From Zygnema circumcarinatum (taxonomy: Eukaryota > Streptophyta > Zygnematophyceae > Zygnematales > Zygnemataceae), in NCBI GenBank assembly GCA_037447605.1, contig CM074808.1, forward strand, positions 1,171,536-1,228,260: a stretch of DNA of 56,725 bases, in the 5' to 3' direction. Both the position numbers and the translations under genes were made by a program. Below the pieces are notes generated by a model. It had not been told where the DNA came from. It saw only the letters and a program-made list of their open reading frames with translations, and ran no database searches. This document shows, one piece after another, positions 11,736 to 23,075 of this stretch. Positions within the stretch are counted from its first letter, which is position 1. Each line of letters opens with the position of its first letter.

Positions 11736-13401
11736 CCGGTGGCGTCGGCTCTGGTTGCGCCGCTGGCGGCTCCTCTTCATTGAGATCTTCAATGTCCTCC
11801 TCAGGCAGGGATCCCAAGGGAGGACCCGTGGAGGGAGAGATGACTGAAGTTCTTCGGACAGGGGTGGCGACCGATGGAGCCGTGCCCGAGGAACTGGCGC
11901 CGGTGACATTGGCAGGGAGGAATGGCAGAGGATGAGAATGAGGATCGCCTCGGTTGACAGGGAGCCTGCGAAGGGCAGTCGCAATCTCGGCGATCCGGGC
12001 TTGAGCCTCAGCTTCAGAAGTGATGGGTGATTCTGATAAAGCCGGTTGAAATGCCGCGGCAACCTGGGCAGTGCGTGATCGGGTAGCAGGATCGGGCTCA
12101 GCACCCAATACGTTCGACAGGGAAGGGGAGTCCATGGGGTGCAGATGGATAGGTGGTCGTTGCAGGATGGTGTAAGCGGGTGAAGGAGGTGGCGGCGGGC
12201 GAAAGGGAGCCGGTGTTCTTGAGGGTGGGGGAGAAGCCGGGAGCATATCCATGAAAGTGATCTCGGCAGGTGAGTTCCCTGCTGCCGCCTCTTTCCCCTT
12301 TCGGGCCTTCTCACTCGAGAGTCTCCGCATGCACACACGGGCATCATGTCCCGTGATCTGACAGAAGGTGCAGGTCCATGGTCCGCAACGCAGCCGCGGA
12401 TTGTGAGTTAGGCCACAAGCCAGACATACGCCCTCCGGAACCCCTGCCTCTGTCATCCGACGGCGCAGATCGGCCCTGGCAGCTTCTCTCTCTTCGGGCG
12501 TGCGATCGGAATAAGGAGCCCGATATCCTGGACGAGAAACATCTGGTATGTGAGGATTCACCGCCGGCTCAATGGGATGGGCCGGATCATGAGGGTATGG
12601 GGAAAGGGGAAGGGGCTTGGTTGTGCTGGCTATGGCCAGAGGCTGCACCACAGGGGCTGTCCGGACGTCCTGAGCAGTGACGCCGGAGAAGGAAGGCTTG
12701 TTCCGAGTAGATGTAGCGTAGGGATCGAACAGCTGTTGATTCTGCGTCTTCAAGAACTGCTGGTAGAGTCGATCTTGTCGTGGATCTGTAGCGTTCATGT
12801 AATGTGGTCTTACATGTCGGTTGCCTCTCTCTTGATCCTTTTGAATTCGCTCTGCCCTGTCTAACAATGCCTGGGCATCTGCTGGTGGGTTGTCGCGCAG
12901 CTCACGATCCAGGTGGAGATCCTTCTCGCTGATGGCCTTGCGGAACCACTGGAGCACTTCGGAAAAGTCAGGCAAGTTCTCGATCGTATTTGCCATGCGC
13001 ACAAAGCGCTCAGTGAATTCAAACAGCCGCTCATCACTGTAGCATTCTATGTAGCGAAGTCGGTCTAGCACAGTGATCGGATCTGAAATCCAACGCTGTC
13101 TGAAAGCTTGCTTGAATGTGTCCCTTGTCAGGGTGGCGACGACATGTGCTTTGTGCCAGTTTCGGGACAGCTTCCAGTTGACTGCCTCGCCTTCCAGCGC
13201 TCCAAGGGCCAGCTTGATCCACTGGTCTTCCTTCAGGTCTGCTTGCGCTGCCTTCTCCTCAAGATGTCTCAGCCAGGCTTCTGCATCTTCCTGCTTGCCG
13301 GTGAAGCCTCTAGTGATGATGCCCGTGGTATCCCTCACCTCACTCTTTTCAGGTATCAAGGCTATCAATTTGGTCATCATCTCTTCCATCTTGCTGGGCA
13401 A
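11650..13401 (-). CDS. Retrotransposon Gag polyprotein
   Basis: The open frame covers 583 codons; the first ATG (MEEMMTKLIAL) is a few codons in. The N-terminal half has the retrotransposon capsid pattern, including WLRHLEEKA, LGALEGEAVNWK, TFKQAFRQRW and LDRLRYIECYSDERLFEFTERF. Near residue 350 a zinc knuckle CTFCQITGHDARVC (C-x2-C-x4-H-x4-C) is intact. The remainder is Pro/Ser-rich and low in complexity. The frame ends just inside the start of the integrase frame, so the two overlap by a frame change where protease and reverse transcriptase would normally be. It packages element RNA; it is not a host gene. Confidence 0.85.
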   Translation of the reverse strand: MPSKMEEMMTKLIALIPEKSEVRDTTGIITRGFTGKQEDAEAWLRHLEEKAAQADLKEDQWIKLALGALEGEAVNWKLSRNWHKAHVVATLTRDTFKQAFRQRWISDPITVLDRLRYIECYSDERLFEFTERFVRMANTIENLPDFSEVLQWFRKAISEKDLHLDRELRDNPPADAQALLDRAERIQKDQERGNRHVRPHYMNATDPRQDRLYQQFLKTQNQQLFDPYATSTRNKPSFSGVTAQDVRTAPVVQPLAIASTTKPLPLSPYPHDPAHPIEPAVNPHIPDVSRPGYRAPYSDRTPEEREAARADLRRRMTEAGVPEGVCLACGLTHNPRLRCGPWTCTFCQITGHDARVCMRRLSSEKARKGKEAAAGNSPAEITFMDMLPASPPPSRTPAPFRPPPPPSPAYTILQRPPIHLHPMDSPSLSNVLGAEPDPATRSRTAQVAAAFQPALSESPITSEAEAQARIAEIATALRRLPVNRGDPHSHPLPFLPANVTGASSSGTAPSVATPVRRTSVISPSTGPPLGSLPEEDIEDLNEEEPPAAQPEPTPPATEETHAAPLYHGHREGSAAPPLSELLC

Positions 13402-14094
13402 CTCAGATCTGACTCGTGTGCTTCTGTGCAGGTTGGTGCGAAAGCTGGAGGGTCCTGGCGATCGTCCTGTCCTTGCCCCTGAAGTCGCTCGCCTGGGGCT
13501 GCCGGATGGGAAAGTTGTGAATGCCGGAGGTGAGGGTGTCTTCTCGAGGAATCGCCGCCTTCCTCGTAGGACCGCGGCCGCCGCTGTGCTTGAAGGGACT
13601 CGTGCGCGAGCGATCCCGACGCAGACTTCGCGGGATTCTCGGGGCCGCGTAGGACCGCAGGTTCAAACGCAGACTCCTCTTCATCGCATCCGCCGCCGCG
13701 ACAACACCGGCAGGCCGCCAAATGATCGGCGCGCGGCATACCGCCAAATTGAGCACAGGCCATCACGCCAGGACGGAGTCGCCGCGCCTCTTCTTCAATC
13801 GACCTCGATCTGCTCAAGGTAAGCCAGACTGGGATAAGGGTTCTCCTCGGTGATGCCCATTTTCAGTAGCTCACTGACTGCCACTTACTCTGAGTCTGAA
13901 TCCGTCCTCAGATTTCCCCGTCGCACATTACGCCTAGCGAGGTGCGCCAAGTCTTCCCTCGAATCGCGATGGCTCTGCTTGTCCCTCTTGCCGCAGCCTC
14001 TTCATCCATGGCGCGCGCGTTTGTGACGCGAGGTCCGCGGGATGCCGGCGGCCTCCGCGCGTATCAGGAAGTGCGTGGATCTGCAAAACCTTTA

Positions 14095-14106
14095 GCTCTG
14101 ATACCA
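14095..14106 (-). promoter_or_regulatory. Primer binding site, initiator Met tRNA type
   Basis: The minus strand reads TGGTATCAGAGC, the standard complement of the plant initiator Met tRNA 3' end. It lies directly inside the 5' LTR and fixes the element orientation as minus. Confidence 0.9.
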
Positions 14107-15023
14107 AGATAAGTGGGGTTAAGAGAAGACTGCTGAGCTAGTTGCAGATGCTGTACGGCCACACGCGCGTCCGTGCTGAAACTAATGAAGGGTTGGGTTG
14201 GTTCTGTGGGTCTGCCTGCAGCATAGAGCCAGGATCCGGGGGATTCAGAGGTACGCGCAGCGGAAGACGTAGGGATCCTGAAGATGTTCCCACCAGCGGC
14301 TGGACTCGATGCGCGAAGAGCCCTTCCTTGGGGACTCTCTTCCCCTGTCCTCTCCTCGGCTAGTCTCTTAGCCAAGCTTCTAGTTATCATCGGTCATTGG
14401 GATGAGTGTAAGGCAGGATAGAATAGGATAGTGGCTTGGCATAGTGACAGCAAAGGGAAAACAGTGCTCAACTTAGATAAAGGTGACACTTTGGGAACTC
14501 ACCCCAGCCAGCGGTTGGCTGGGGAATGTCATTACAATGAAATTGTCTTCTCACTGAATTCTTTGTCTAGCTGGGCTGAATGGGACGTCTAAATGCTATC
14601 AGCAAGAAGACTCTTCTCTCTCTCTCTCTCTATCTATGGCATGGAACTCTCTCTCTCTCTCTCTCTCTTACTTAGCATCTGTTGCTGTAACTGAAGAGGA
14701 AGGAAAAAGAAGAAAGAAGAAGAAGAAGACAAAGCACACAGCAAATACAAATACTAAGCCCAGCACTAAAAGACAAAGAAGCATCACTGACATCCCATCT
14801 ACTTAATTCTGACAATAGATCTTGAGTCCTAGCAGTGACAGCCTCTGATTGGCTAACTGCCCACTGAGAGGCCTGACTGACTACGTGGAGCCTTCGGATA
14901 GGTCAACGAAGGATTATCGGCGGCATCTTGCGGCGCTTCCGAGTGCGCCTTGCTGGATGGTGTGCCGTTCCGTGGGCCGTTCCGTGGACGCGGATCCGTC
15001 GAACGCAGCTCCGTTACGCTACA
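14107..15023 (-). repeat. 5' LTR of the gag-integrase element
   Basis: It is a near-identical partner of 9859-10787. Its inner end lacks the TGTAGCACA present at the outer end of the other LTR and abuts the primer binding site directly (CTTATCT followed by TGGTATCAGAGC). That is either a small deletion or a sign that the true U5 end differs from the other copies. It also carries small differences such as TACGCGCAGCGGAAG in place of AATGCTGCTAGCCGAAG. Confidence 0.85.
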
Positions 15024-15166
15024 GGAGGCAAGTATTCCTGTCTCGACCGTACGTGCACGGTTTCGTCCGTACAGTCCCTATTTACGTGTTTTTACAAAAC
15101 CAAGTTAGGGGACAGTCCCCTATCTTAAGCCGAAATCCCCTATTTGAAGAGGCCTGGTCATATGCC

Positions 15167-15751
15167 GTGAAACCGAGCGGGTTGAGAAATTGAGAAGCGA
15201 GTTTACTTGATTTCTCAATTCTCAATCTTGTTGAATAGGGTTGAACTTTGAACACTCGAGGTCGAAACGTTTTCGATTAAGAAAGCGAAAAGTTTTAAAG
15301 AAAAAGTTCAAACTCAATTGGTTCGGTCGTACGTGTGAATTTCAATTCTTTTCCACGTTGGTTACGTGCGATTCGAGGGATCCTGTTAACCCGAGCGCCA
15401 TTTTTGCCATACGACTCTTCCGGCGAGCTGATCGTTATCTCTGTACGAACTTCCAGGTCCACGCGCTTCGTGAGTTCAATCAAACATCATTTTCCTTTGA
15501 GATCCGCTAAAATCTCATTATCGATCGATGGACCCAAGGAAAACTCAAATTTGAGCATGAACGATAACTATGTGTTCAATGTTCATTCTTTCTCCATAAA
15601 AATTATATTGAGGAAAAAATTTAGGCATTCATTTCTCATTTCTCGAAATGAATCGTGTTCAAAAAAATAGGGTTTTTTTTTCAGAAACTTGAAAGTTTAT
15701 TTTTTGACTAGCCAAAATCTTATTTTTTTTTCTCAACCTGTTCGGTTTTAC
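15167..15751. mobile_element. Small TIR element X, uninterrupted copy
   Basis: The left end GTGAAACCGAGCGGGTTGAG is the inverse of the right end, CTCAACCTGTTCGGTTTTAC, with few mismatches. The same family, inverted and broken by other insertions, occupies 41028-44222: 15530-15745 matches 41028-41250, and 15335-15400 matches 42535-42605. About 585 bp, no coding capacity. No convincing target duplication was found, so the superfamily is open. Confidence 0.65.
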
Positions 15752-17283
15752 GGGTACGGTAGCTAGAAAAGTAAGAATTTGCGGGCGGGCGGGCAGGCGC
15801 AGTTGGGTTTGAAAAATGGGGCGTGTCAGAAGGGCACCGACCAGGAGGGGAGCTAAAATTGGGGGAGTAGCAGACGATGAGGATGGACGGTTGAGATTCA
15901 GGAAGCAGGGAGGGTGAGGGTGAGGTGAGGGTGAGGTGGATCCGGTTGGAACGTGGAGCCGTAGTCGAGTGATCGCAGTGCGCAGCTGACGACAACAATA
16001 ATTCTTTTTGGATCTTCGTTCCTTGGTGGACTCCGCGTGTCTTGATCGGTCTGCTCCTTGGCTCCTTCGCCGGTTGACGGGTTTGACTGCGGGTGGCCGT
16101 GTGAATGCTGCGTTGAACGAGGATCCACTTCACGCGCACTTCCACGAACCCCCTCTCCTCCTCAGTCCACGTCAGGCCGCGATCGCGGTGGACACGTCGC
16201 AGGCAGATCAAGAACGAACTTCGCGGACCTCCACAGACGAGAGGTTCCAGCTGGGTCGCGAGACTGTACGGTAGCGCCCGTGGTGGTAAGACATGCAATG
16301 CGAGCTGTCGGCTACGAGCTGCGGAGCTGTATGCCTCGTGACGTCACATGCACAGTGCACCCGGTTCCAAATTTCCCACGAAGCCTCCATGCCGTACCGT
16401 GGTGCTGCAAGTCGAGGAGGAGATTTCGACACGCGGGGGAGGAACGTCCAGGCGAATACTACTGCAAAACGCGGCGTGTCGTCGCTGGTGCCATGGTTGG
16501 ACGTTACGCTCCCACGTGTCAAGCGCGCCGAGTCAACACCGCGCTAAACGAACTTTTCTGGCCCGTTTCCAAGAACTTGTCACAAAATCTATTTGTTTTG
16601 AATTTAGAAAAACGACGCTCGCATCCGTTGGAGTCGTCCTGTCCGTCCCCGTCCGTGTCGGTGGACCCTTGCCGCCCGCCTGCCCGCCCACCCGCCCGTC
16701 CGTACGTGAATTAGTTCCCAGCGGCAGGCACCGACGCGGTCCTACTGGCGGGCGGGCCGCGGTCCGGACCGCCGCTGCCACGTGCCGGCGCGTGCCCGCG
16801 AGCCACGCGGCCCCCGAGCGATCGCGAAGCGGCGCAGCATCGTGCGTCTGCCGTGGCGGGCGCTGCCGCAGTTCCGACACGTGCCGGGCGGAGCCGCGCG
16901 GCGGGCGCTGTGCGCCACGCGTCGCGTTCGCTGACGCTCGCGCTCGAGCCGGCGCGGACCGCGGCGTGGCGGCGCTGTGGGCGGGCGGGCGGGCGGGAGG
17001 TGACTGGCCCGGCCCGGCCGGCCGGACTGACCCCCGCAGAAGGTGACCGCGAAGGAAAATGGGAGCCGGGCGGCACGCATGCACGCACGCACGCGCGTGC
17101 GCTTCCTTTTGGACGGCGCGGGCAGGCCCAGGCCCCCGGAGGCCATCGATTTTCTTTTGCCGCTAAATTTTCACTTTTTCCTTTTGGGATCAAAGGTAAG
17201 GAAGGAAGGAAGGAATCCTGGGAAGGCCGCGTGAGTGCGAGAGCGCCACGCGGGTCCCCGCCCCCCGCGCGCGGTGTGCCGCG
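15752..17283. other. GC-rich non-genic region
   Basis: Open frames occur on both strands (for example 15720-16298 minus and 16348-17046 plus), but they are composition-driven, with Arg/Pro/Ala-rich translations and no domain. GGGCGGGC runs and CGTACG palindromes are frequent. No gene, RNA gene or splice-supported exon was identified. Confidence 0.5.
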
Positions 17284-17659
17284 TATAGATCCGTATGTAT
17301 CAAACGCGTGTATTAATACACTGTATAATACATGCGTATTATACAACATTTTAAAAATACAGTGTATTTTTAATGTATTTAACGTATTTTTTTTTATTTT
17401 CGTGGTTAGTTGAACAAAATCTGATTATAATATTGAAATTCCAGCACTTGCCAAGTCACGTCACTTGCCAAACACTCAACACGTGTGACTTGGTCCGTAC
17501 ATGTTCGTACACCTCTTTCGTACATAATTTTCGTACGGATCTATGTTCCGATCGTACGGCTGTTAACAGTTGCGTTAAGGTATTATACAGTGTATAATAC
17601 AGTATTAATACTGTATTAAACATTGTATCGAACCTCAAACTGTATAATACGGATCTATA
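17284..17659. mobile_element. hAT-type MITE with 8-bp target duplication
   Basis: The 376-bp AT-rich element starts TATAGATCCGTAT and ends ATACGGATCTATA, perfect 13-bp inverted ends followed by looser inverted matches built from TGTATAATAC and TATTAATAC. It is flanked by an exact 8-bp direct repeat, GTGCCGCG, at 17276-17283 and 17660-17667. An 8-bp duplication is the usual signature of hAT insertions. It sits as an AT-rich island in very GC-rich DNA. No coding capacity. Confidence 0.85.
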
Positions 17660-17667
17660 GTGCCGCG

Positions 17668-20600
17668 TTTCCGGGTCCCGCCAGCAGGGGGGGAGGGAGG
17701 GAGGGCCGTACCTGACGACCGGACGCCCGGCCGCCCATCCGCCCGGCGGGGCGGGGCGGGGCGCCATCAAAATGAACATTCAACAACGCGCCGCGTCGCC
17801 GCCAATTTGCTTCGAGCTGCGACCTCGACCGGCGGTCACCGCGGTCGACGGCTGCGAAACCGGCCCGGCGACCGGCGTAGTGCCACCAGTAGGCCTGGCC
17901 GGTTGTACGGAAATTACAATTTTTTCGTGCCATTTTTTCCCCAGCCACCAGCGCCGCGCGTGGCGCCGCGCTCGCCCTCGCCTCGAGGGAGGGCGCTTGC
18001 GACCCGGCCGCCGTGCGGTCCTCGTGGTTCCACGGGGAAGTGACATCACGGACGCGGACAGCGCCTTTCAAAAAGTCGGCAGCCCTCTGCCGGCAGGGCA
18101 GGGCAGGGCTGCATGACGCCATGTACTGTACGGTACGGTACGGTACGCGCGTCGGTCGCGGCGTGCGTCGGGGCGGGGCGGCTGGGGGAGGGAGGGCTGC
18201 TGCAGGCGGCGCCGGATTGGGCGGGAGCAGAACCATCGCCACGCTCGACACTTCTCCATCGTCAGGCAATTCCGCACAGTTGTATAATCTAAGGTTCTGT
18301 GAAATGTGTATTGTAATGCAACCTGTTCAAGGGAAGAGAGAGGGACTTCGATCATTCATCTGCAGAAAAAGGCCGGCATACCATTCTGTATTGGTTAGCT
18401 TGACAACAATCTGAACTCACTTAACATTCTGCATGTGTTTGTTAACCCAAGAAGAAACAATAACATTGCAGGATGTAAAAGATTCGCCATAATAACTTAA
18501 CGGCTATCGCTTGATTCATTCGAACATTTTGGCCATATTGAAGTACATGAGCCTTCGTGCACTCGCAACATTACAGGACTCTGCATGCGCATCTTGATGC
18601 CGTCAGTCTCGCCTACAAATACTCGTTCAGCGGTGATGGAAAGTTATGAAGGCCACCCTTCTTGCATTTCTTGGCTCGTGTCGTGTACGGGAACAGCCTA
18701 CCGGGCAGTCATGCTGGCAACTTCAGTATCGTCAAACGCGCTAAACCAACATTTGTTTGCGCATCAAACACAAAGCGAAGGGGGGAATTATGCTGCTGTT
18801 AGTTTCATGCATCTCGCTGCTGCACGTTTGAGATCTTTGACCCTAGCAACGACCGGTCGTATCCATGTATCGTATCGGCATTCCTCGGTCCTCAGCCGCT
18901 CTTGAACATCGCGCGCGCACGCAGGTCAATGCCTTGTGTCCCAAGCAACGCAAAATGATTAGTCGCAAATAACTAGTCGCCTGTCAGATTTCAAAACAAA
19001 ACATGCATAGCCAGATGGCTTGACTAACAAATAAACTCTTCGCCGAGGTAAGTGACTAACGACATAATTCCAAACCGGAGATAGTTACTAACCAAACGAT
19101 TCGTAAAGGGGCCATATTGCTAACAACACGAGTCCTAGCCAGAGGATTGGCATTGACCTCACTACAGCGATCCCGTCCAAGGTACATTCAGTAGTCTAAA
19201 ATCAGCACGGAGAACCGCGATCCAACGGTCACGAAGGACCGGAGAACGAACGAAAATAGCTATAAGCAGACTCGCGTAGACTCTGCTTCTCGCCCCAACA
19301 ACAACACGGCTCTAGAAGCAGCCGACAAGCGCTGTGCGGCGAGCGCCGTCCGGCCGGCCGGCGAGGGGAGGGGACCAGGATGCCCAGGCGCCTCCCGCTC
19401 CGGGAGCGGTCGGCCGAGGGAGGGAGGGAGGGAGAGAGGGAGGGAGGGAGGAAGAGAGGAAGGGAGGGAGCGGGGCGCAGTGACAGTGGGGCTCGCCTTG
19501 GCTCGGCTCTCGCTCGCTGCGCAGAAAGGTCGAGGCCTGCCTCGTGCGGCACCGCGGCAATCGCATCGCGCACAGGCAGACAGACGGACAGCACTGTCCA
19601 TGAGCCAAAGGGCGCTCACGGCCGCGCGTACACTGAAGGAGGCGGATGCTCTGCACATCAATCACACAAGCAAAAACACATTAAGAGCCAAAAGACGCGC
19701 CCAGGTTGAGACGAAGAGTAGAAAAGATAACGGTGGCAGTCAATCAAGCCCAGCGCCAAGACTTGCACAAGATCGTAGGGGTAAGCAAGGGGTAATAGCT
19801 AAGTAAAACATTACTATAGAAAAGCGTAGAAGGTAAACGTGAGGAACACATCCGTTTAACATGCGGGAAGTGACCAGCATGTCTGAATGAGAGTCACGTT
19901 TGTCACATATCCTTTTAATTCCTTTTGTTTAGTCGTTCTTCAGTAAGTCGTAATTGATGGCGATGGCTTTCCTTATTGGTAATTAGTCTACGGCTATGAT
20001 TTTTCCCTTCAAAAATTGGCTGATGGCGAGTACTTATTCAATGATGGAATGAGGCTCGGTTAGGAATGTCCCACTATCAATTTCCACCTCTAGTTCACTG
20101 AATCAAAGCTGAAACCGGAGGGACTTCTTGGTCTGTGGGAACCTACACAAAGAATGGGGCAGTGTGGGGGGTAATAGGGACTTCAGGGAAATTTAGGAAT
20201 CCCACGAATTTTTGTTAATATAGACAAGACTGTAGGGGTTCATTGCGAGCGGCTTTTGCACGATACAAGAGGTTTCCCAGGGCCTATCCACCATTGGATT
20301 TAGTCAAGTCGAAGTTATTGGGCTAGGAGGTTCTGGTTTCAATCTTGGTTTCGCCTTAAATTTTTAGCAGAACGCCAGGAGATGCTGCACAACGTTTCCA
20401 GCGAAGCCCGCCTTTAACCACCCTTGGCTAACCAAAAATCCACCATTGGCCATTCGGACGACGAACAGTGTGTGGTTGGACCTTCGAATTAATGTTCATT
20501 TTAAGACTTTCAGACATTCTATAACGACCATTGATACAGGAGGATAAAGGGTCAAAAAGTGAACGCCATATTTATCTGGATATTCTCACATACCATAGGA

Positions 20601-20895
20601 AGGTTCTACATAGGAAAAACCTCATTAGCTATCACAGGGATAAAAATACACCCGAGGACATTTCTTGCTGCATTTCTCTCAACTGCAGGACGCTTGAGAG
20701 AGTCAGTAACACCTCCCACTGACCTATGAGCTTACGTTCACTTATTCCCAGCAGGCCAAAAGGCCACCACCTCTCCTTCGGTTGCAAGCTGAGAAGTTAT
20801 TGCTCTCATATCCCGCAAACGCTCTGCTGCCTTCACATACGATCTGTGAAGAAGTTTCACTTAACCAATCTTTAAATTCTCACAAGGTGGACATT
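17668..20895. other. Intergenic region downstream of PSAT, no gene recognised
   Basis: 17668-18250 is GC-rich with CGGTACGGTACGG runs. 18250-19220 is balanced sequence without a supported gene; the 18585-18905 frame has no recognisable content. 19225-19720 is GC-rich with a GGGA/GGAA purine tract (about 19418-19475) that looks like a promoter or repeat. 19720-20890 is AT-richer and shows nothing. The last part is the 3' flank of PSAT. Confidence 0.45.
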
Positions 20896-23075
20896 TTACG
20901 AGGTATGCTTTGCCTGGAAAGACTTCATGTGCGCCACAAGCTTCTGCACTCCCTCCATTGGCATGGCATTGTAGATGGATGCTCGCACACCACCAACGGA
21001 ACGGTGCCCCTTCAACTGCACCAGCCCTAATGCTGTTGCTTCCTTCAGGAACTCCGCCTCGAGCTCTGGGCTGCTCATAGTAAATGGCACATTCATAAGC
21101 GATCGCACAGGTTTTGCCACAGGACACGTATAGAAGCCGTCGCTCTCATCAATAGCCTGTCATGATACCCAGGCACGGTCAGAGAGAACGATGGCTGCAA
21201 TTACGGTGATATACCTCTTTTAAACAAGACAGAAAAGAGAGAATTGAGGACAGCACAGATGCCAAGTTGGAACAGGCAACTATGGGAGGAGGCAATAACC
21301 ACGACGTCTGACAAGATGAATGATTTCCCATCCCTCAACTCAATCCTTCTCTCCCAGCCTACCTGATACAATAGAGCTGCTTTCTCCTCATTCCTCTTTG
21401 CCACGGCTTCCAGCCCTCCTTGCTCCAACAGCTCCGCAAACACCAGGCCGCAAATATAGATTGGAAAGCACGGAGGCGTGTTGTAGAGAGATTCATTCTC
21501 CCACTGTGTTTTATAGTCCAGCATAACTGGAGTTTGTGGTTGCGCATTTCCGAGAAGGTCCTTTCTGGCGATCACAATTGTCACACCTGACGGTCCCACA
21601 TTCTTTTGTGCTCCCGCATAAATCAGGCCGAACTTGCTCACATCTACAGGCTTGGAGCAGAAGTTGGAAGACATGTCGGCCACCAGCAAGGCATCACCCA
21701 CATCTGGATAGTCCTTGAACTCAACGCCCTGGATAGTTTCGTTGGCGCAAATGTGAACATATCGAGCTCCTGGAGTCAGTTTCCAATCGCTCTGATGAGG
21801 AATGTCAGTGTATTTTCCAGGCTTTCCCGTCACAGCCAGATTGGCCGTACAGTACTTCTTCGCTTCCTTTAAGGCCTTGTCACCCCAAGAACCTGTCACA
21901 ACGAAGTCCGCAACATCGTCGGGCTTGCAAAGGTTCAAGGGGATTGCAGCAAACTGAGTAGTTGCTCCTCCTTGCAGGAACATCACTGCATACTCATCGG
22001 AAATATTAAGCAGAGCTCGAAGGTCTGCTTCTGCCTTCTTGATTATGGAGAGGAACTCTTTGCTGCGGTGGCTCATCTCGGCCACACTAATTCCACTGCA
22101 ATGCCACCACCAACACCAAGTGTGGCAAAATACGTGAGAACAAAACTAAGAAAAGGGCAGGAATTTGACAGCGTGATGCGTTACAAGCTAATACAGTACT
22201 TATGTCTGCTGTAACCGTCACATACGTAGTTATTTAATGTAACAGATTTTGGCAAAGTCCCTTCAATATCCTACGTAGGTCATGCATTTCCTACTTTCAG
22301 TATCGGCAAATACCGAGGATAAAAAGAAGGCTGGCGCCCTTTTCTACACCTCAAAAGGCTGGAATAATTGCCATAGATACCAATCGGGCCAAAAGTGATG
22401 AACGACCACAAGAGTGAACCGAATCTTAAGTTCTCTACCAAAGAAAAAACGCATCTCAGGACCAGAAGTCCAGGCATGGTCCAAAAAGCTGGAACATGCC
22501 AGACCGGACCTTTACTGAACAGATGAGGCACAACATGACAGGAATCCTCAACCGCAAGATCTCCAGCATTGAGTCAAACGTGATCGTATTCACTCAGCCA
22601 GCAGATACAAAATACCGCATCAAGCACGCTTCATGCAGGTCGGAACAAAACAGTGCAGAGATCGAAAACCCAGAAAAACAAAGACAAACAAAAGGGAGCT
22701 TACTTTCACATCCTAGCGACAGTAAAGGAGCCTAGTCCCTTACCAGCCATGCCAATCCAGAAGCTCCTCCTGAGCGCGCTTCAGCACCGTTGTAGGAAGC
22801 GTGGCCGGTCCTGCCGCGAAGTTGTACACCTTCTGCGCAGCCTTCTCTTCTGCCTGCACCCCTGCAGCCGCCGGAGCGGAAGCGGCAGCCACGCACTGAG
22901 GCGAGAGAGCGCTCCTCTTCTCCGCCACCACCACAGGGGCCTGCCTCCTCCCGACTGCCAGATGCTCCCCGCTGAACGCTGATCCATACCTCACTCCATT
23001 GCCAGAGGAGGCCTCCAGCGCGCCATGCCCAGCGGGCAGGTACCTCGTGATCTGAGCACTGAAAGCTACCGCCAT
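20896..23075 (-). CDS. PSAT1: Phosphoserine aminotransferase, plastid type
   Basis: A PLP enzyme of the phosphorylated serine pathway: 3-phosphohydroxypyruvate plus glutamate gives 3-phosphoserine plus 2-oxoglutarate, in the plastid. Exons 23075-22744, 22095-21363 and 21156-20896 join in frame to 441 aa. Residues 1 to about 80 ([16 protein letters not shown], Ala-rich) look like a transit peptide; the mature enzyme begins at [13 protein letters not shown]. Family marks follow: [52 protein letters not shown], and [13 protein letters not shown], whose Lys is the expected PLP Schiff base. Exon 3 has MNVPF and [15 protein letters not shown] close to the C terminus. All catalytic blocks are intact and the length fits plant PSATs. 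Divergent neighbour: ATG16, 345 bp away. Confidence 0.95.

Larger units (their letters stand above)
9859..15023 (-). mobile_element. Ty3/gypsy-like LTR retrotransposon, reverse transcriptase region missing
   Basis: Two LTRs of about 920 bp (9859-10787 and 14107-15023) bracket a 3.3-kb internal region on the minus strand. The primer binding site TGGTATCAGAGC (complement of initiator Met tRNA) is at 14095-14106, next to the 5' LTR. Gag and integrase are present, but no protease, reverse transcriptase or RNase H motif lies between them. A 10-base assembly gap (10923-10932) falls after the integrase core. Flanking GGAG/AGGAG at 9854-9858 and 15023-15027 is a plausible target duplication. The element sits inside unit 2 of the 8429-15151 repeat. 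It would need enzymes supplied by another element, or it is a deletion derivative. Confidence 0.85.
8429..15151. mobile_element. Tandem dimer of a TIR-bounded repeat, interrupted by an LTR element
   Basis: The left end CTCTTCAAATAGGGGA (8429-8444) is the exact inverse of the right end TCCCCTATTTGAAGAG (15136-15151); a looser inverted match extends outward through CATATG. Unit 1 is 8434-9277. Unit 2 is 9278-9858 continued at 15024-15146. The units meet tail to head at 9277/9278 (CCCCTATTTG followed by CAAATAGGGG). About 520 bp (8434-8955 and 9278-9799) are nearly identical, and the shared end (9176-9277 versus 15042-15146) contains CGTACGTGCACGGTTTCGTCC. No transposase is encoded. Unit 2 lacks most of the unit 1 segment 8956-9175. 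It looks like a non-autonomous DNA transposon or a rolling duplication; the superfamily is unknown. Confidence 0.75.

Noticed and set aside
15720-16298. 192-codon minus-strand ORF
   Set aside because: Low-complexity Pro/Ser/Arg tail, partly inside element X; no recognisable motif.
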